Source: an uncultured Solobacterium sp. (GTDB lineage: Bacteria; Bacillota_I; Bacilli_A; Erysipelotrichales; Erysipelotrichaceae). Taken from it: a stretch of 64,000 nucleotides of DNA. A program made the position numbers and the translations under genes. Location: assembly GCA_900552125.1 (NCBI GenBank), contig URYK01000008.1, positions 1 to 64,000 of the forward strand. Reading direction: 5' to 3'. A model generated the notes under the pieces. It did not search any database. It saw only the letters and a program-made list of their open reading frames with translations, and had not been told where the DNA came from. This document shows, in pieces, positions 37,106-48,826 of this stretch; the first letter of the stretch is position 1; every line of letters begins with the position of its first letter.

Positions 37106-37593
37106 TAAAAGAAATTATTGAAGAAAATGAAAAAGCGACAATTTCCTCAACTATTCTACATGCTTTACCCGAATGGTTTGGACTACCAGAAAGTACAAAA
37201 CAATATATTACAAACAGTAGAAATCTGACCTTCTTTGCATATATAGAAGATCATCATCCATTAGGTTTTATCGCATTGAAAGAAATAAGTCCCCATACAG
37301 TAGAAATCTACGTTATGGGTGTTTTAAAAGATTTTCACAAAAAAGGAATAGGAAAAAAGCTGTTCATAGCTGCAGAAGAATATGCAAGAGATGCTGGCTA
37401 TAGCTTTATACAAGTAAAAACAGTAAAAGAAGGCATTTATCCTGAATATGATATCACGAATCATTTTTATCAGAAAATGGGATTTTTAGAATTTGAATGC
37501 ATACCAGATTTATGGGATGAGTGGAATCCATGTCAGATTTACATTAAATCGCTCTTGAATCTAAATAAAGGAGAAATACTATGCGAAAGGTAA
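37102..37593 (+). CDS. GNAT N-acetyltransferase
   Basis: 163 residues. Acetyl-CoA binding motif A reads VLKDFHKKGIGKKLFIAAEEYA (R/Q-x-x-G-x-G/A at about 78-83), with motif B YQKMGFLEFE near 137. Upstream strands LGFIALKEISPHTVEIYVMGV build the usual N-arm. Target unknown. Overlaps the kinase gene by 4 bases and the reductase gene by 13. Confidence 0.88.
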   Translation: MIKEIIEENEKATISSTILHALPEWFGLPESTKQYITNSRNLTFFAYIEDHHPLGFIALKEISPHTVEIYVMGVLKDFHKKGIGKKLFIAAEEYARDAGYSFIQVKTVKEGIYPEYDITNHFYQKMGFLEFECIPDLWDEWNPCQIYIKSLLNLNKGEILCER

Positions 37594-38111
37594 TTTTATA
37601 TATAAGCATGAGTCTAGATGGCTATATTGCAGATAAGAATGGCAGTGTAGACTGGCTACAAGGACAGGATTCACATGTAGAGACAAAAGACACCTATTCT
37701 ATTTTCATAAAAGATGTTGATACCGTAATCATGGGATGGAATACCTATTCACAAATCATACATGAACTTTCCCCTGATAAATGGGTCTACGATAACCTAA
37801 CAAGTTATGTCCTTACACACCGAAACATACAATCAAAAGAAAAGATAATATTCATGAATGATAATCCTTGGCACTTAGTCAAAAAACTACAAGAGAAAGC
37901 TGGAAAAGATATTTGGATATGTGGAGGAGCCAATATTATTCAGCCTCTCATTAAGGAAAATATGATTGATGAATATCACATCGCAATTATTCCTACATTA
38001 TTAGGCAGTGGTATCCGTCTATTTGAATCTATGCCAAAAGAAATACCACTTAGACTGAAACACAAACAAATATACAATGGTATAACGGAGCTTACTTATA
38101 CAAGACGATAA
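37581..38111 (+). CDS. Dihydrofolate-reductase-like protein (RibD C-terminal family)
   Basis: 176 residues of the RibD_C/YwjB group: LYISMSLDGYIADKNGSVDWL at the N-terminus, VIMGWNTYSQI for the NADPH loop (about 49-59), IWICGGANIIQPLI (about 112-125) and IPTLLGSGIRLFE near 140. Members reduce pterin-like or riboflavin precursors, but the actual substrate is usually unknown. Last gene of the kinase-GNAT-reductase cassette; AAGGAG precedes its ATG inside the GNAT gene end. Confidence 0.88.
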   Translation: MRKVILYISMSLDGYIADKNGSVDWLQGQDSHVETKDTYSIFIKDVDTVIMGWNTYSQIIHELSPDKWVYDNLTSYVLTHRNIQSKEKIIFMNDNPWHLVKKLQEKAGKDIWICGGANIIQPLIKENMIDEYHIAIIPTLLGSGIRLFESMPKEIPLRLKHKQIYNGITELTYTRR

Positions 38112-38181
38112 GAAATTAGAGATTTTCTCTAAAATATATTCACTATGACTAAAAAAGAGGCTTTAACGAAATAACTTTAAT

Positions 38182-38283
38182 TTAATAAGTTGCTTCGTCA
38201 GCTTTTTTGCATAAAAAAATCACATCCTTTAGAGCAATTGCTTCCGTATAATTTTGTATTTCTCGATTAATTTTTACTTTCAA
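38182..38283 (-). pseudogene. Truncated PrgI/TcpE-like conjugation protein
   Basis: From TTG 38283, behind a perfect AAAGGAG, the frame reads KVKINREIQNYTEA, the conserved start of PrgI-family membrane proteins of conjugative elements. It then turns into unrelated sequence and stops after 33 residues. The rest of the gene, with its two membrane helices, is missing. It marks where an integrative conjugative element or plasmid once sat, next to a toxin-antitoxin pair on the same strand. Confidence 0.55.
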
Positions 38284-38311
38284 TGTGATTTTCTCCTTTG
38301 CCATTAGAACA

Positions 38312-38345
38312 AACAAAAATCGCCACCGATAATAAGTGACGATCT
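38312..38345 (-). terminator. Terminator of the toxin-antitoxin operon
   Basis: Minus strand ATCGTCAC and GTGGCGAT form an 8-bp stem (one wobble) followed by TTTTTGTTTG, just past the toxin gene. Confidence 0.7.
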
Positions 38346-38364
38346 TCTAATACATTATTTAATT

Positions 38365-38679
38365 TTATTTCATTAGCCAATCATAATTTTGGTGACAATC
38401 TATGATATAGTCAACGTAAACTTTATCATCTTTGATTTGATAAAGAACAATATACCATTTTTTAACAAATATTTTACGATATTTATTTGGTGTAATATAA
38501 GGTTCATTAAAGAAAGGAAAACGTTGGGGCATTTGATTAAGAGAACGCATAGCATCCATAATTTTTTTCATATCCTTTGCCACATCTTTATTCACTTTAG
38601 TCATAAAACGAATGTGTGAAGCTAGTATTCTTCTTGCTCTATCTGAAATAATTACTTTGTAATGTTGGTCTACGTTCAT
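38365..38679 (-). CDS. RelE/ParE-family toxin
   Basis: 104 residues. The family fold is visible as YKVIISDRARRILASHIRFM at the N-terminus, the long helix pair, then RFPFFNEPYITPNKYRKIFVKKWYIVLYQI and a final DYIIDCHQNY strand. RelE-type toxins cut mRNA on the ribosome and ParE-type poison gyrase; the sequence alone does not decide. Its ATG overlaps the antitoxin stop by 4 bases (ATGA), the normal coupling. Confidence 0.88.
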   Translation of the reverse strand: MNVDQHYKVIISDRARRILASHIRFMTKVNKDVAKDMKKIMDAMRSLNQMPQRFPFFNEPYITPNKYRKIFVKKWYIVLYQIKDDKVYVDYIIDCHQNYDWLMK

Positions 38680-38948
38680 ACACTATACCTCGCAATAACA
38701 CCATCAAGGTATTCATCAAGTTCGTCTAGTATACAACCCATATTACCTGCCATTCGATCTTCTTTAACTGCTAAAAGTTCTTCACGAAGTTTCAACATTT
38801 GTTCTCTACGATTAAACGCTTCGATATCCATGATAACCAGATCACCTTCGCCATTTTTTGTAAAGTAGATAGGTTCTCCAGTTTTTTTACATATTTCAGC
38901 AATTTCATTGTAATTTTGTCTTATCGCAGCAGATGGACGGATATTCAT
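38676..38948 (-). CDS. Phd/YefM-family antitoxin
   Basis: 90 residues. The N-terminal DNA-binding part reads NIRPSAAIRQNYNEIAEICK then GEPIYFTKNGEGDLVIMDIE (about 27-46), the Phd signature. The charged C-terminus binds and neutralises the toxin encoded next. Start ATG 38948 behind AGGAGG. Usually the antitoxin-toxin complex represses its own promoter. Confidence 0.9.
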   Translation of the reverse strand: MNIRPSAAIRQNYNEIAEICKKTGEPIYFTKNGEGDLVIMDIEAFNRREQMLKLREELLAVKEDRMAGNMGCILDELDEYLDGVIARYSV

Positions 38949-39111
38949 AAACAGACCTCCTTGCATTCGCATAGTGTAATTCTATATACATTATACCTAA
39001 ATGTTACAACATAATCAGTAAGAGTCCCATCTTTTTTCTAATGACTGAAGTGAAACAGTAATTTGAGTTCTGACCTCTATTTTCTCAGCTTTGTACACCT
39101 AAAAAGGTTAG

Positions 39112-39168
39112 GCATAAAAAATGCAATGCTTATCAGTAGTTTATTCATACTGAGCATTGCCTTTTTTG
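39112..39168 (-). terminator. Terminator-like hairpin after the lipoprotein gene
   Basis: GCAATGCTTATCAGTA and TACTGAGCATTGC pair with a small bulge; AAAAAA on the left and TTTTTT on the right make it usable in both directions. Confidence 0.7.
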
Positions 39169-39205
39169 ATTTTTATTGTTTAGACTAATAGTTAAAGCTC
39201 CTCTT

Positions 39206-40120
39206 TTAGTCTAGATATTGTAAAGGAATTATTGAAATAGGTGCTAAATCAGGAATATCATTTCCATCATCATGGATTGCGTACATGCCATTCACCATTA
39301 AACTAACCTTATCCCCTTTTGTTAGTCCATAAGGAATATAAACATCTTCAGCATATACACTATCTAAACATAGTTCTAATCTTTCATCATCATATAGCTG
39401 CTGTTCAGATGAAGGCTGAAATATAATCTTTTCCTCCGTAATTTCTTCTATAGTTGCTTCTATACGAGTATATTCTTCATATTTAGATGAAATCATCACA
39501 TCTTCTGTTTCACTCTTTTCCCAATCCTTATCCGTTAAACTTATACTCTCATATGGGAATAAAGCTTTTGAGACAATATTTCCACTATTTAGATTTTGTA
39601 TAGTCACTTCCACACAAGCGTTACTATCTCCTGTCTGTAAAACTCGATTAGCATTTATTAGACTAATGATTCCTAATATATTTATACCTGTATCAAATGT
39701 ATCATCTGAGAAAACATCCTGCATACTTTTTTGATTCATAAGTATTGAGAGCGTTTTATAATCATCACCTACATTAACGTCAAACCCTTTTTCAATCGAA
39801 GAAAATTCATCAATGGCTTGCTGAAGCAGCTTGTCGTTTTGCGCAATAAGTGCATTTTTCTGTTGTTCACTAGCTTCCACAATCAAATATTCTCCATCTA
39901 AATATGCTTTTTCACCGTACTCTTTTCCAATGTCAATAGTTTGATTATCACTAGATTGATAGGACATTAAATCCTCATAATACTCTTTACCTAAGAACCA
40001 GCTATAATAACTCGCAAATCGATATTCTTTTACTTCATCTATTTTTTCCTCTTTATCTTTTGAACTACATCCGCATAAAATTATTAAAAAAGTAAGTGCT
40101 ATAATACTGATCTTCCTCAC
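39206..40120 (-). CDS. Lipoprotein of unknown function
   Basis: 304 residues. Signal peptide with lipobox LCGC (Cys 18) followed by SSKDKEEK, so the mature protein is anchored to the outer face of the membrane. The central part is acidic and mixed alpha/beta, and the last 90 residues are strand-rich (EATIEEITEEKIIFQPS, GLTKGDKVSLMVNG), resembling an OB- or DUF4330-like barrel, but no family is claimed. The start is GTG with AAAGGAG upstream. Single gene. Confidence 0.72.
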   Translation of the reverse strand: MRKISIIALTFLIILCGCSSKDKEEKIDEVKEYRFASYYSWFLGKEYYEDLMSYQSSDNQTIDIGKEYGEKAYLDGEYLIVEASEQQKNALIAQNDKLLQQAIDEFSSIEKGFDVNVGDDYKTLSILMNQKSMQDVFSDDTFDTGINILGIISLINANRVLQTGDSNACVEVTIQNLNSGNIVSKALFPYESISLTDKDWEKSETEDVMISSKYEEYTRIEATIEEITEEKIIFQPSSEQQLYDDERLELCLDSVYAEDVYIPYGLTKGDKVSLMVNGMYAIHDDGNDIPDLAPISIIPLQYLD

Positions 40121-40214
40121 TATATCATCTCCTTTAGTTATATTTTAATATAATCTTTAAAGGAATGAAACAAAGCAAAATAGAAAAAGTGAATGTAAAT
40201 CTTTATTAAGCAAA

Positions 40215-40248
40215 TTGAGAAAAATAAAAGTGCCATAATAGCACTTTT
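40215..40248 (-). terminator. Terminator of ychF
   Basis: AAAAGTGC, loop, GCACTTTT (40226-40248) with A/T runs outside, overlapping the ychF stop. Confidence 0.75.
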
Positions 40249-41350
40249 ATACATTAAATCTAAAATGAAGAATATCTCCATCCTGTACTTCGTATTCTTT
40301 TCCTTCTAAACGAAGTTTTCCTGCTTCTTTAACAGCCTGTTCACTTTCTAACTGATCAATATCTTCAAACTTGTAACATTCTGCACGAATAAATCCTTTT
40401 TCAAAATCTGAATGGATAACTCCTGCACATTGTGGAGCTAACATTCCTCTATGGAATGTCCAAGCACGACATTCATCTTCACCTGCAGTTAAGAATGTAC
40501 AAAGATCTAAAATACGATAAGCTGTTTTTATCACATTATCTAATCCGCTTTCTTTAATGCCTAATTCATTTAAGAATTCAGTTTTTTCTTCTTTATCTAA
40601 TTCAGAAAGTTCTTCTTCAATTTTTGCACAGACAGGAACTACTTCATTGTGTTCGCTATCAGCTAATTCTTTTACTTTCTGATAATATGGATTAGCTTCT
40701 GGATCCGCAATATCTTCATCTGACATATTCGCAATATAGATCATTGGTTTGATAGTTAATAAGCTAAATGCTTTAATAAGAGCTAATTCTTCTTTATCCA
40801 AATCTACACTACGAGCAGGTTTTCCTGCCTCTAACGCTTCCTTTAATTTCTTCAATACTGCAACTTCCGCTAATGCATCTTTATCTTTATTAGTAACTGC
40901 TTTACGCTCTACTTTAGCTAAACGATTATCAATTGTCTGTAAATCTGCCATGATAAGTTCCAGATTGATGATTTCAATATCACGGATAGGATCTACGCTA
41001 CCTTCCACATGAGTAATATCTGCATCATCGAAACAACGCACAACATGACAGATGGCATCAGTTAAACGAATATTGCTTAAGAACTGATTACCTAGACCTT
41101 CTCCTTTGCTGGCACCTTTTACTAATCCCGCAATATCAGTAAATTCAAATGTTGTATATATTGTTTTTTTGGGGTGGAATAATTCCACAAGACGATCAAT
41201 TCTATGATCAGGTACTTCTACAACTCCCACATTTGGCTGAATCGTCGCAAATGGATAGTTTGCAGCTTCTACCTGGCTTTTTGTAATGGCGTTAAATAAT
41301 GTGGATTTTCCTACATTAGGTAATCCAACAATTCCTGCTGTTAATGGCAT
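40247..41350 (-). CDS. ychF: Ribosome-binding ATPase/GTPase YchF (OLA1 type)
   Basis: 367 residues, full length. Seen: GIVGLPNVGKSTLFNAIT (P-loop), FTDIAGLVKGASKGEGLGN (switch II), the NMSD in place of NKxD that gives YchF its ATP preference, and the C-terminal TGS domain ending QDGDILHFRFNV. It binds the large ribosomal subunit and modulates translation under stress. GAGAGGAAGG precedes the ATG. Next gene upstream is DUF951, as in Bacilli. Confidence 0.97.
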   Translation of the reverse strand: MPLTAGIVGLPNVGKSTLFNAITKSQVEAANYPFATIQPNVGVVEVPDHRIDRLVELFHPKKTIYTTFEFTDIAGLVKGASKGEGLGNQFLSNIRLTDAICHVVRCFDDADITHVEGSVDPIRDIEIINLELIMADLQTIDNRLAKVERKAVTNKDKDALAEVAVLKKLKEALEAGKPARSVDLDKEELALIKAFSLLTIKPMIYIANMSDEDIADPEANPYYQKVKELADSEHNEVVPVCAKIEEELSELDKEEKTEFLNELGIKESGLDNVIKTAYRILDLCTFLTAGEDECRAWTFHRGMLAPQCAGVIHSDFEKGFIRAECYKFEDIDQLESEQAVKEAGKLRLEGKEYEVQDGDILHFRFNV

Positions 41351-41429
41351 ATTTATCCTTCCTCTCGCTACATCATTTTATCTTTTTTTTCATGCATATG
41401 CAAGTATATATTCTCACTCAATAACCCTT

Positions 41430-41454
41430 AAAAAAACATCATCACTGATGTTTT
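41430..41454 (-). terminator. Terminator after DUF951
   Basis: ACATCA/TGATGT stem with T-run on the minus strand at the end of the folD-DUF951 pair. Confidence 0.6.
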
Positions 41455-41659
41455 AATCTTCTTTTGGAGCTTTTTCAACTACTTTCTTTAATTTCTTCTC
41501 AAATTCAACTCGTGGAAATAATACACTAGTACCACAGCCTAAGCACTTTATACGAATATCAGCACCCATACGAATAATTTTCCAATGTTTAGATTTATGA
41601 CAAGGGTGTTCTTTTTTCATTTCGACGATATCATTTAAATCATAATCTTTATTCACCAT
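41453..41659 (-). CDS. DUF951 (YyzM-like) zinc-ribbon protein
   Basis: 68 residues of the DUF951 family. Seen: DIVEMKKEHPCHKSKHW (about 10-26) and IKCLGCGTSVLFPRVEFEKK (about 38-57); Cys 20, Cys 39 and Cys 42, with His nearby, suggest a small zinc fold. Function unknown. It overlaps the folD end by 11 bases and precedes ychF, the same order as yyzM-yyaF in B. subtilis. Confidence 0.9.
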   Translation of the reverse strand: MVNKDYDLNDIVEMKKEHPCHKSKHWKIIRMGADIRIKCLGCGTSVLFPRVEFEKKLKKVVEKAPKED

Positions 41660-42521
41660 GAATTATTCCTCCTGCTTCTCTTTTCTGATAGGATTGAAAA
41701 GTATTTTCTAATAGCATCGCAATTGTCATTGGACCAACCCCTTTGGGAACCGGAGTAATCCAAGATGCTTTATCTTTTACCGTTTCAAAATCAACATCTC
41801 CGCATAATTTACCATCTACTCGATTAATCCCTACATCAATTACGACAGCTCCTTCTTTTACCCAGTTTTCTTTGATTAAACGAGGCTGTCCTACAGATGC
41901 GATCAAAATATCAGCACGAGAACAAATTTCTTCAATGTGCTCTGTTTTTGAATGGCATACGGTTACAGTTGCGTTATGATTTAACAACAGCTGTGCGATA
42001 GGTTTCCCTACAATGTTACTGCGTCCAACTACAACAGCTTGCTTTCCTCTTAAGTCATGATATCCTATTTTATCTAATAAACACATAATTCCTTTAGGTG
42101 TACATGGAAGAAAGGTTTCTTTCTGTAACATCATTTTACCTATATTAAATGGATGAAAACCATCTACATCTTTCATTGGATCAATTGCAAATAATATTTT
42201 TGATTCATCAATATGTTTTGGTAATGGTAATTGTACTAGAATACCATCTACACTATCATCCTGATTTAATTTATTGATTTCCATCAATAATTCTTCTTCT
42301 GTTGTATCTTCACTTAAGCGATGTAATATATTTTCCATACCAATTTCATTACATGCTTTTTCCTTCCCTTTCACATAGGATAGACTGGCTGGATTATCCC
42401 CCACTAACACAACTACAAGCTTTGGTATACGTCTATTCTGCGCTTTTAGCTGTTCTATTTCTTCTTTCAATGAAACGCGAATATCTTTTGCGATTTCATT
42501 ACCATATATAATTTGTCCCAT
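41649..42521 (-). CDS. folD: Methylenetetrahydrofolate dehydrogenase / methenyl-THF cyclohydrolase
   Basis: 290 residues. Converts 5,10-methylene-THF to 10-formyl-THF with NADP. Seen: VGDNPASLSYVKGKEKAC (catalytic Tyr and Lys), the DGILVQLPLPKH motif, GRSNIVGKPIAQLLL for the cofactor loop, and TPVPKGVGPMTIAML near the end. Start ATG 42521 behind AGGAGG. It follows dtd by 10 bases and shares bases with DUF951, forming a dtd-folD-DUF951 unit. Works with glyA (51144) in one-carbon metabolism. Confidence 0.97.
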   Translation of the reverse strand: MGQIIYGNEIAKDIRVSLKEEIEQLKAQNRRIPKLVVVLVGDNPASLSYVKGKEKACNEIGMENILHRLSEDTTEEELLMEINKLNQDDSVDGILVQLPLPKHIDESKILFAIDPMKDVDGFHPFNIGKMMLQKETFLPCTPKGIMCLLDKIGYHDLRGKQAVVVGRSNIVGKPIAQLLLNHNATVTVCHSKTEHIEEICSRADILIASVGQPRLIKENWVKEGAVVIDVGINRVDGKLCGDVDFETVKDKASWITPVPKGVGPMTIAMLLENTFQSYQKREAGGIIHGE

Positions 42522-42531
42522 ATTATTCCTC

Positions 42532-42978
42532 CTACCATTCTTCACTATCTAACATGATTGTAATTGGACCATCATTCAACAATTCTACCTTCATATCAGC
42601 TCCAAAGATACCTGTTTCTACATGTATGTCATAACTTCTTAATTCTTCATTAAAGCGTTCATACATTGGTTCTGCTATATCACCTTTTGCGGCTCTTTCG
42701 AATCCAGGACGCCTTCCTTTCTTACAATCGGCATATAAAGTAAATTGTGATATCGACAATATCTGTCCATTTACATCTTCTAATCCTTTATTCATTTTAC
42801 CTTGTTCATCTTCAAAAACACGCAGCTGAGCGCATTTTCTAGCCATTTTCTTTATGATTTCCTCTGTATCTGAAGGAGTAATCCCTACTAGTAATAAAAA
42901 GCCTTGAGGAATACTCCCCACAATATTTCCATCAACTTTTACACTTGCATGTTTTACTCTTTGTAATAAAACTCTCAT
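42532..42978 (-). CDS. dtd: D-aminoacyl-tRNA deacylase
   Basis: 148 residues. Removes D-amino acids (and Gly from tRNA-Ala) wrongly attached to tRNA. Seen: [13 protein letters not shown] start, [17 protein letters not shown] (the conserved SQFTLxx motif, about 78-94) and [11 protein letters not shown] at the end with the second signature (NxGPVT/xNDGPITI). All at normal positions. Start ATG 42978 behind GGAGTG. First gene of the dtd-folD-DUF951 unit. Confidence 0.96.
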   Translation of the reverse strand: MRVLLQRVKHASVKVDGNIVGSIPQGFLLLVGITPSDTEEIIKKMARKCAQLRVFEDEQGKMNKGLEDVNGQILSISQFTLYADCKKGRRPGFERAAKGDIAEPMYERFNEELRSYDIHVETGIFGADMKVELLNDGPITIMLDSEEW

Positions 42979-43043
42979 ATCATCACTCCATACTTTCCTT
43001 AGTATACCGTAAGTTTGTGACAAAAACAATAATCTTTGTAAAA

Positions 43044-43224
43044 ATCAAAAAAGGATAGAAGATAATGCATTTCTACCCTTATCATTATGATCTTTTCTTC
43101 CTTGTCAATATGCGAGATTGAAGTACTATTAATTATTCCTGCAATGCTTTTACTATTTTATCTCTAAGTTCTTCCTCTACTTTTACTAAATCCATTGCTT
43201 TATGCACATTTATTCAGTCAAAAA
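43044..43224. other. Short intergenic stretch with a possible gene tail
   Basis: Between the atp terminator and dtd. A minus-strand frame at 43133-43207 gives MDLVKVEEELRDKIVKALQE after a GTG, with no binding site. It is followed by a hairpin with a T-run (AAGGGTAGAA/TTCTATCCTT, about 43045-43080). This looks like the last bases of a lost gene with its terminator. Confidence 0.3.
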
Positions 43225-43269
43225 AAGAAGAATGTTACTGTCAAATCAAACAGTAAAACATTCTTCTTA
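43222..43269 (-). terminator. Terminator of the ATP synthase operon
   Basis: AAGAAGAATGTTACTG (about 43225-43240) pairs with CAGTAAAACATTCTTCTT with two unpaired bases; the minus strand continues TTTTTTTGAC. Confidence 0.85.
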
Positions 43270-43662
43270 TTATTCACTATAAACCTTAATACGATTGATG
43301 GCTTTTGCCAAAGCAATTTCTGCACGCTTGATATTGGTTCTGCTATCTTGTTTCTTTAACCGATTTTCAGCACGTTCTTTTGCTCTACGAGCTCTCTCAA
43401 TATCAATTTCTTCTCGTCCTTCAATTGCATCTGTTAAGATGCGCATTTCATTATTTTGAAACTGCAATAGGCCTCCTGCAATCGCATAATCTTTATATTC
43501 ATTGCCTTCCATAAGAGTACATTTACTTGTTATAAGCATCGCAACGATTGGCATGTGATTAGGGAGAATTGTTGTCTCTCCTTCTACTGTTTTCACATGA
43601 GCACTTCCTATTTCTCCTTCTTTATATAAACCAAGAGGAGTAATGATTTTTATTTTAATCAT
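43270..43662 (-). CDS. atpC: ATP synthase epsilon subunit
   Basis: 130 residues. Central-stalk subunit that couples rotor and catalytic head and can inhibit ATP hydrolysis. N-terminal beta sandwich (KIITPLGLYKEGEIGSAHVK, TILPNHMPIVAML) and C-terminal helix pair (RARRAKERAENRLKKQDS). Last gene of the operon, 1 base after atpD, with no strong binding site of its own, so translation is probably coupled. Confidence 0.95.
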   Translation of the reverse strand: MIKIKIITPLGLYKEGEIGSAHVKTVEGETTILPNHMPIVAMLITSKCTLMEGNEYKDYAIAGGLLQFQNNEMRILTDAIEGREEIDIERARRAKERAENRLKKQDSRTNIKRAEIALAKAINRIKVYSE

Positions 43663-43663
43663 A

Positions 43664-45918
<2,255 letters not shown>

Positions 45919-45921
45919 AGG

Positions 45922-47448
45922 CTATCCTTCTATCATATTCTGAAATTCTTTTTCGAAGGCAGTCAAAGCATTTTTGATTTCTGTTTCTAATGTTTCATCA
46001 AGTGCTTGTTTCTCTTCGATTTTTTCTATGATATCCGCATAATTACGTTCCATGTATTTTAACATTTCTTTTTCATACAAGGATACATTTTCCACTTTTA
46101 CTGGTTTTAAGAATTTATGTTTTGCCGCAAACAAGGAAAGAACCTGATGAGTTACAGGCATTGGGTCATATTGATTCTGAATCAATAACTGTGTTAAGCG
46201 TTCCCCATGTGCCAATGTTTCTGTTGTAGCTGCATCTAAATCACTACCGAATTTCGCAAAGGCCTGCATTTCTCTAAACTGTGCAAGTTCTAGTTTTAAA
46301 GAACCACTGACCTGTTTCATAGCTTTGATCTGTGCTGCACTACCTACACGTGATACAGATAAACCACTATCAACAGCCGGTCTTACCCCACTGTTAAATA
46401 ATTCTGTCTGTAAGAAAATCTGTCCATCGGTAATAGAAATAACATTTGTAGGAATATATGCAGAGATATCTCCTGCCTGTGTCTCAATGATTGGAAGTGC
46501 TGTTAAGCTTCCTCCACCTAATTCATCATTTAATTTTGCGGCACGCTCTAATAAACGAGAATGTAAATAGAAGACATCTCCTGGATATGCTTCACGTCCT
46601 GGTGGACGTTTTAATAATAATGACATTGTACGATATGCAACTGCATGTTTACTCAAGTCATCATAAACAATTAATACATCGTCACCTTTTTCCATCCATT
46701 CTTCCCCAATGGCACAGCCTGCATATGGGGCAATATATTGTAAAGGTGCTGGTTCACTGGCAGTAGAAGATACAATCGTTGTATATTCCATTGCGCCATG
46801 ACTACGGAGTTTTTCAACGATTTGTGCTACTGTACTTGCTTTCTGCCCAATTGCGACATAAATACATTTAACATTTTTGCCTTTTTGATTGATGATCGTA
46901 TCAATCGCAATGGCAGTTTTACCTGTCTGACGATCTCCGATAATCAGCTCACGCTGTCCTTTTCCAATCGGAATCATAGAATCAATTATTTTTAAACCTG
47001 TCTGAATAGGCTGATGTACACTTTTACGTGTCATAACACCAGGTGCTACACGTTCTACTGGTCGATATGTATCACTATGAATTGGCTCACCGCCGTCAAT
47101 TGCCTGACCTAAAGCATTGACAACACGACCTAACATTTGATCACCAACTGGTACTTCGACAATACGACCAGTTCTTTTTACTTCATCTCCCTCACGAATA
47201 TTAGAGTCATCACCCATTAAAACGGCACCAACATGTTCTTCTTCTAAGTTTAGCACCATTCCATAAACATCGCCTGGGAAACGAAGCAGCTCACCTGCCA
47301 TGGCGTTTTGTAAACCATAAATCAGGGCAATACCATCACCAACTGTAATGATTGTACCAGTTTCATCTATTTCAAGATTTTCATCATATTTACGAATCTG
47401 ATCCTTGATTAGTTTACTTATTTCTTCTGGCTTTAAGCTCACTCGCAT
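45922..47448 (-). CDS. atpA: ATP synthase alpha subunit
   Basis: 508 residues. Regulatory nucleotide-binding subunit alternating with beta. Seen: [15 protein letters not shown] (P-loop), [29 protein letters not shown] and the Arg finger region [11 protein letters not shown]-terminal helix contacts delta. A GTG two codons inside is an alternative start, since the binding site AGAGGTGA is tight to the ATG. Confidence 0.98.
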   Translation of the reverse strand: MRVSLKPEEISKLIKDQIRKYDENLEIDETGTIITVGDGIALIYGLQNAMAGELLRFPGDVYGMVLNLEEEHVGAVLMGDDSNIREGDEVKRTGRIVEVPVGDQMLGRVVNALGQAIDGGEPIHSDTYRPVERVAPGVMTRKSVHQPIQTGLKIIDSMIPIGKGQRELIIGDRQTGKTAIAIDTIINQKGKNVKCIYVAIGQKASTVAQIVEKLRSHGAMEYTTIVSSTASEPAPLQYIAPYAGCAIGEEWMEKGDDVLIVYDDLSKHAVAYRTMSLLLKRPPGREAYPGDVFYLHSRLLERAAKLNDELGGGSLTALPIIETQAGDISAYIPTNVISITDGQIFLQTELFNSGVRPAVDSGLSVSRVGSAAQIKAMKQVSGSLKLELAQFREMQAFAKFGSDLDAATTETLAHGERLTQLLIQNQYDPMPVTHQVLSLFAAKHKFLKPVKVENVSLYEKEMLKYMERNYADIIEKIEEKQALDETLETEIKNALTAFEKEFQNMIEG

Positions 47449-47454
47449 TCACCT

Positions 47455-48006
47455 CTAACTTTCCTGCACAGTTTCATTCTGTGCCCGTCTCTTCAGATTT
47501 TCAATACGGTTTTTTGCACTGTATTCTAAAACCGTATCATTTATTTTAATACGAATACCTGCCAACAAAGATGGATCTTGTGTTACCTTCAGTTCTACTT
47601 TCTTCTGTAGTTTCTTTTCTAACATAGCCTGTAAACGAACAAGATCTGTTTCATCTAATTCTTTTGCACTCTTAACATATGCAACCTCAATCTGGTTCAC
47701 TCTATTGTACTCTTTGACAAAGGCTTTAGTAATATCATGAAAACTCTGAAAACGGCTTTTATCAATTAATAGTTTTGAGAAATTCAAAACCATATGCTGT
47801 ATTTCATCTTTAAAGACAGTTTCTAATGTCTGTTTCTTTTCTTCTTTATGAATTTTAGGATGAGTTAAAACACGCATTAAATCTGGATAAGCCTTCAATG
47901 TTTCATCAATAAACAAAATATCTCGTTTATAATCATCTAGCTTATTTTCCTCAAGTCCTAGAGAAAACAAAGCATCACTATAGCTTTTTGCTGCTATGCC
48001 TGCCAT
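47455..48006 (-). CDS. atpH: ATP synthase delta subunit
   Basis: 183 residues. Links the head to the peripheral stalk. N-terminal six-helix bundle starting AAKSYSDALFSLGLEENK and the typical C-terminal DPSLLAGIRIKINDTVLEYS. Overlaps atpF by 13 bases; AGGTGATG precedes the ATG. Confidence 0.96.
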   Translation of the reverse strand: MAGIAAKSYSDALFSLGLEENKLDDYKRDILFIDETLKAYPDLMRVLTHPKIHKEEKKQTLETVFKDEIQHMVLNFSKLLIDKSRFQSFHDITKAFVKEYNRVNQIEVAYVKSAKELDETDLVRLQAMLEKKLQKKVELKVTQDPSLLAGIRIKINDTVLEYSAKNRIENLKRRAQNETVQES

Positions 48007-48512
48007 GATTCATCACCTGCATGTTCAATAAAATCATCTACATATTGTTTATGTGCAGTTTCATCTAATTCCTTATTTACAATCTGTTTTGCGGCTTCAA
48101 ATGCAACTTCTACGATAGCATCTTTCATTTCAGAGCGAGCCTGCACTTTCTCACGCTCAATATCTTTTCGTGCTTTTTCTTTCAATGCATCCGCCTCATC
48201 TCTAGCAGCTTCCAGGATTTCACGTTTTTCCAGTAATGCATTTGCTTTTGCACTTTCTAAGATTTCATGAGCTTCACCTTTGGCAGAAGCCATCTGTGCT
48301 TCATACTGCTTTTTATAGGTTTCTGCTTCTGCTCTGCTTTTTACCCCAGCATCGATATCCGCTTGAATTGCTGATTCACGAGCATCCAAATACGCCTGAA
48401 CTTTATCCCAGAAAAAATGCTTGGCGACAAGAACGATGATCAAAGTTGAGATACATACCATGATCATATCCATTGGATTCAAACGCAGATAGGCATTAAT
48501 ATCAAAATCCAT
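47994..48512 (-). CDS. atpF: ATP synthase b subunit
   Basis: 172 residues: one membrane helix (about 14-34), then a long charged coiled coil (35-165) that forms the peripheral stalk. Typical KVQAYLDARESAI and AEAETYKKQYEAQM segments. Followed by atpH with overlap. Confidence 0.96.
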   Translation of the reverse strand: MDFDINAYLRLNPMDMIMVCISTLIIVLVAKHFFWDKVQAYLDARESAIQADIDAGVKSRAEAETYKKQYEAQMASAKGEAHEILESAKANALLEKREILEAARDEADALKEKARKDIEREKVQARSEMKDAIVEVAFEAAKQIVNKELDETAHKQYVDDFIEHAGDESWQA

Positions 48513-48556
48513 ACGATCTGTATGCCTCCTTTCTTAATCTTATGTATGCTAATTTA

Positions 48557-48826
<270 letters not shown>

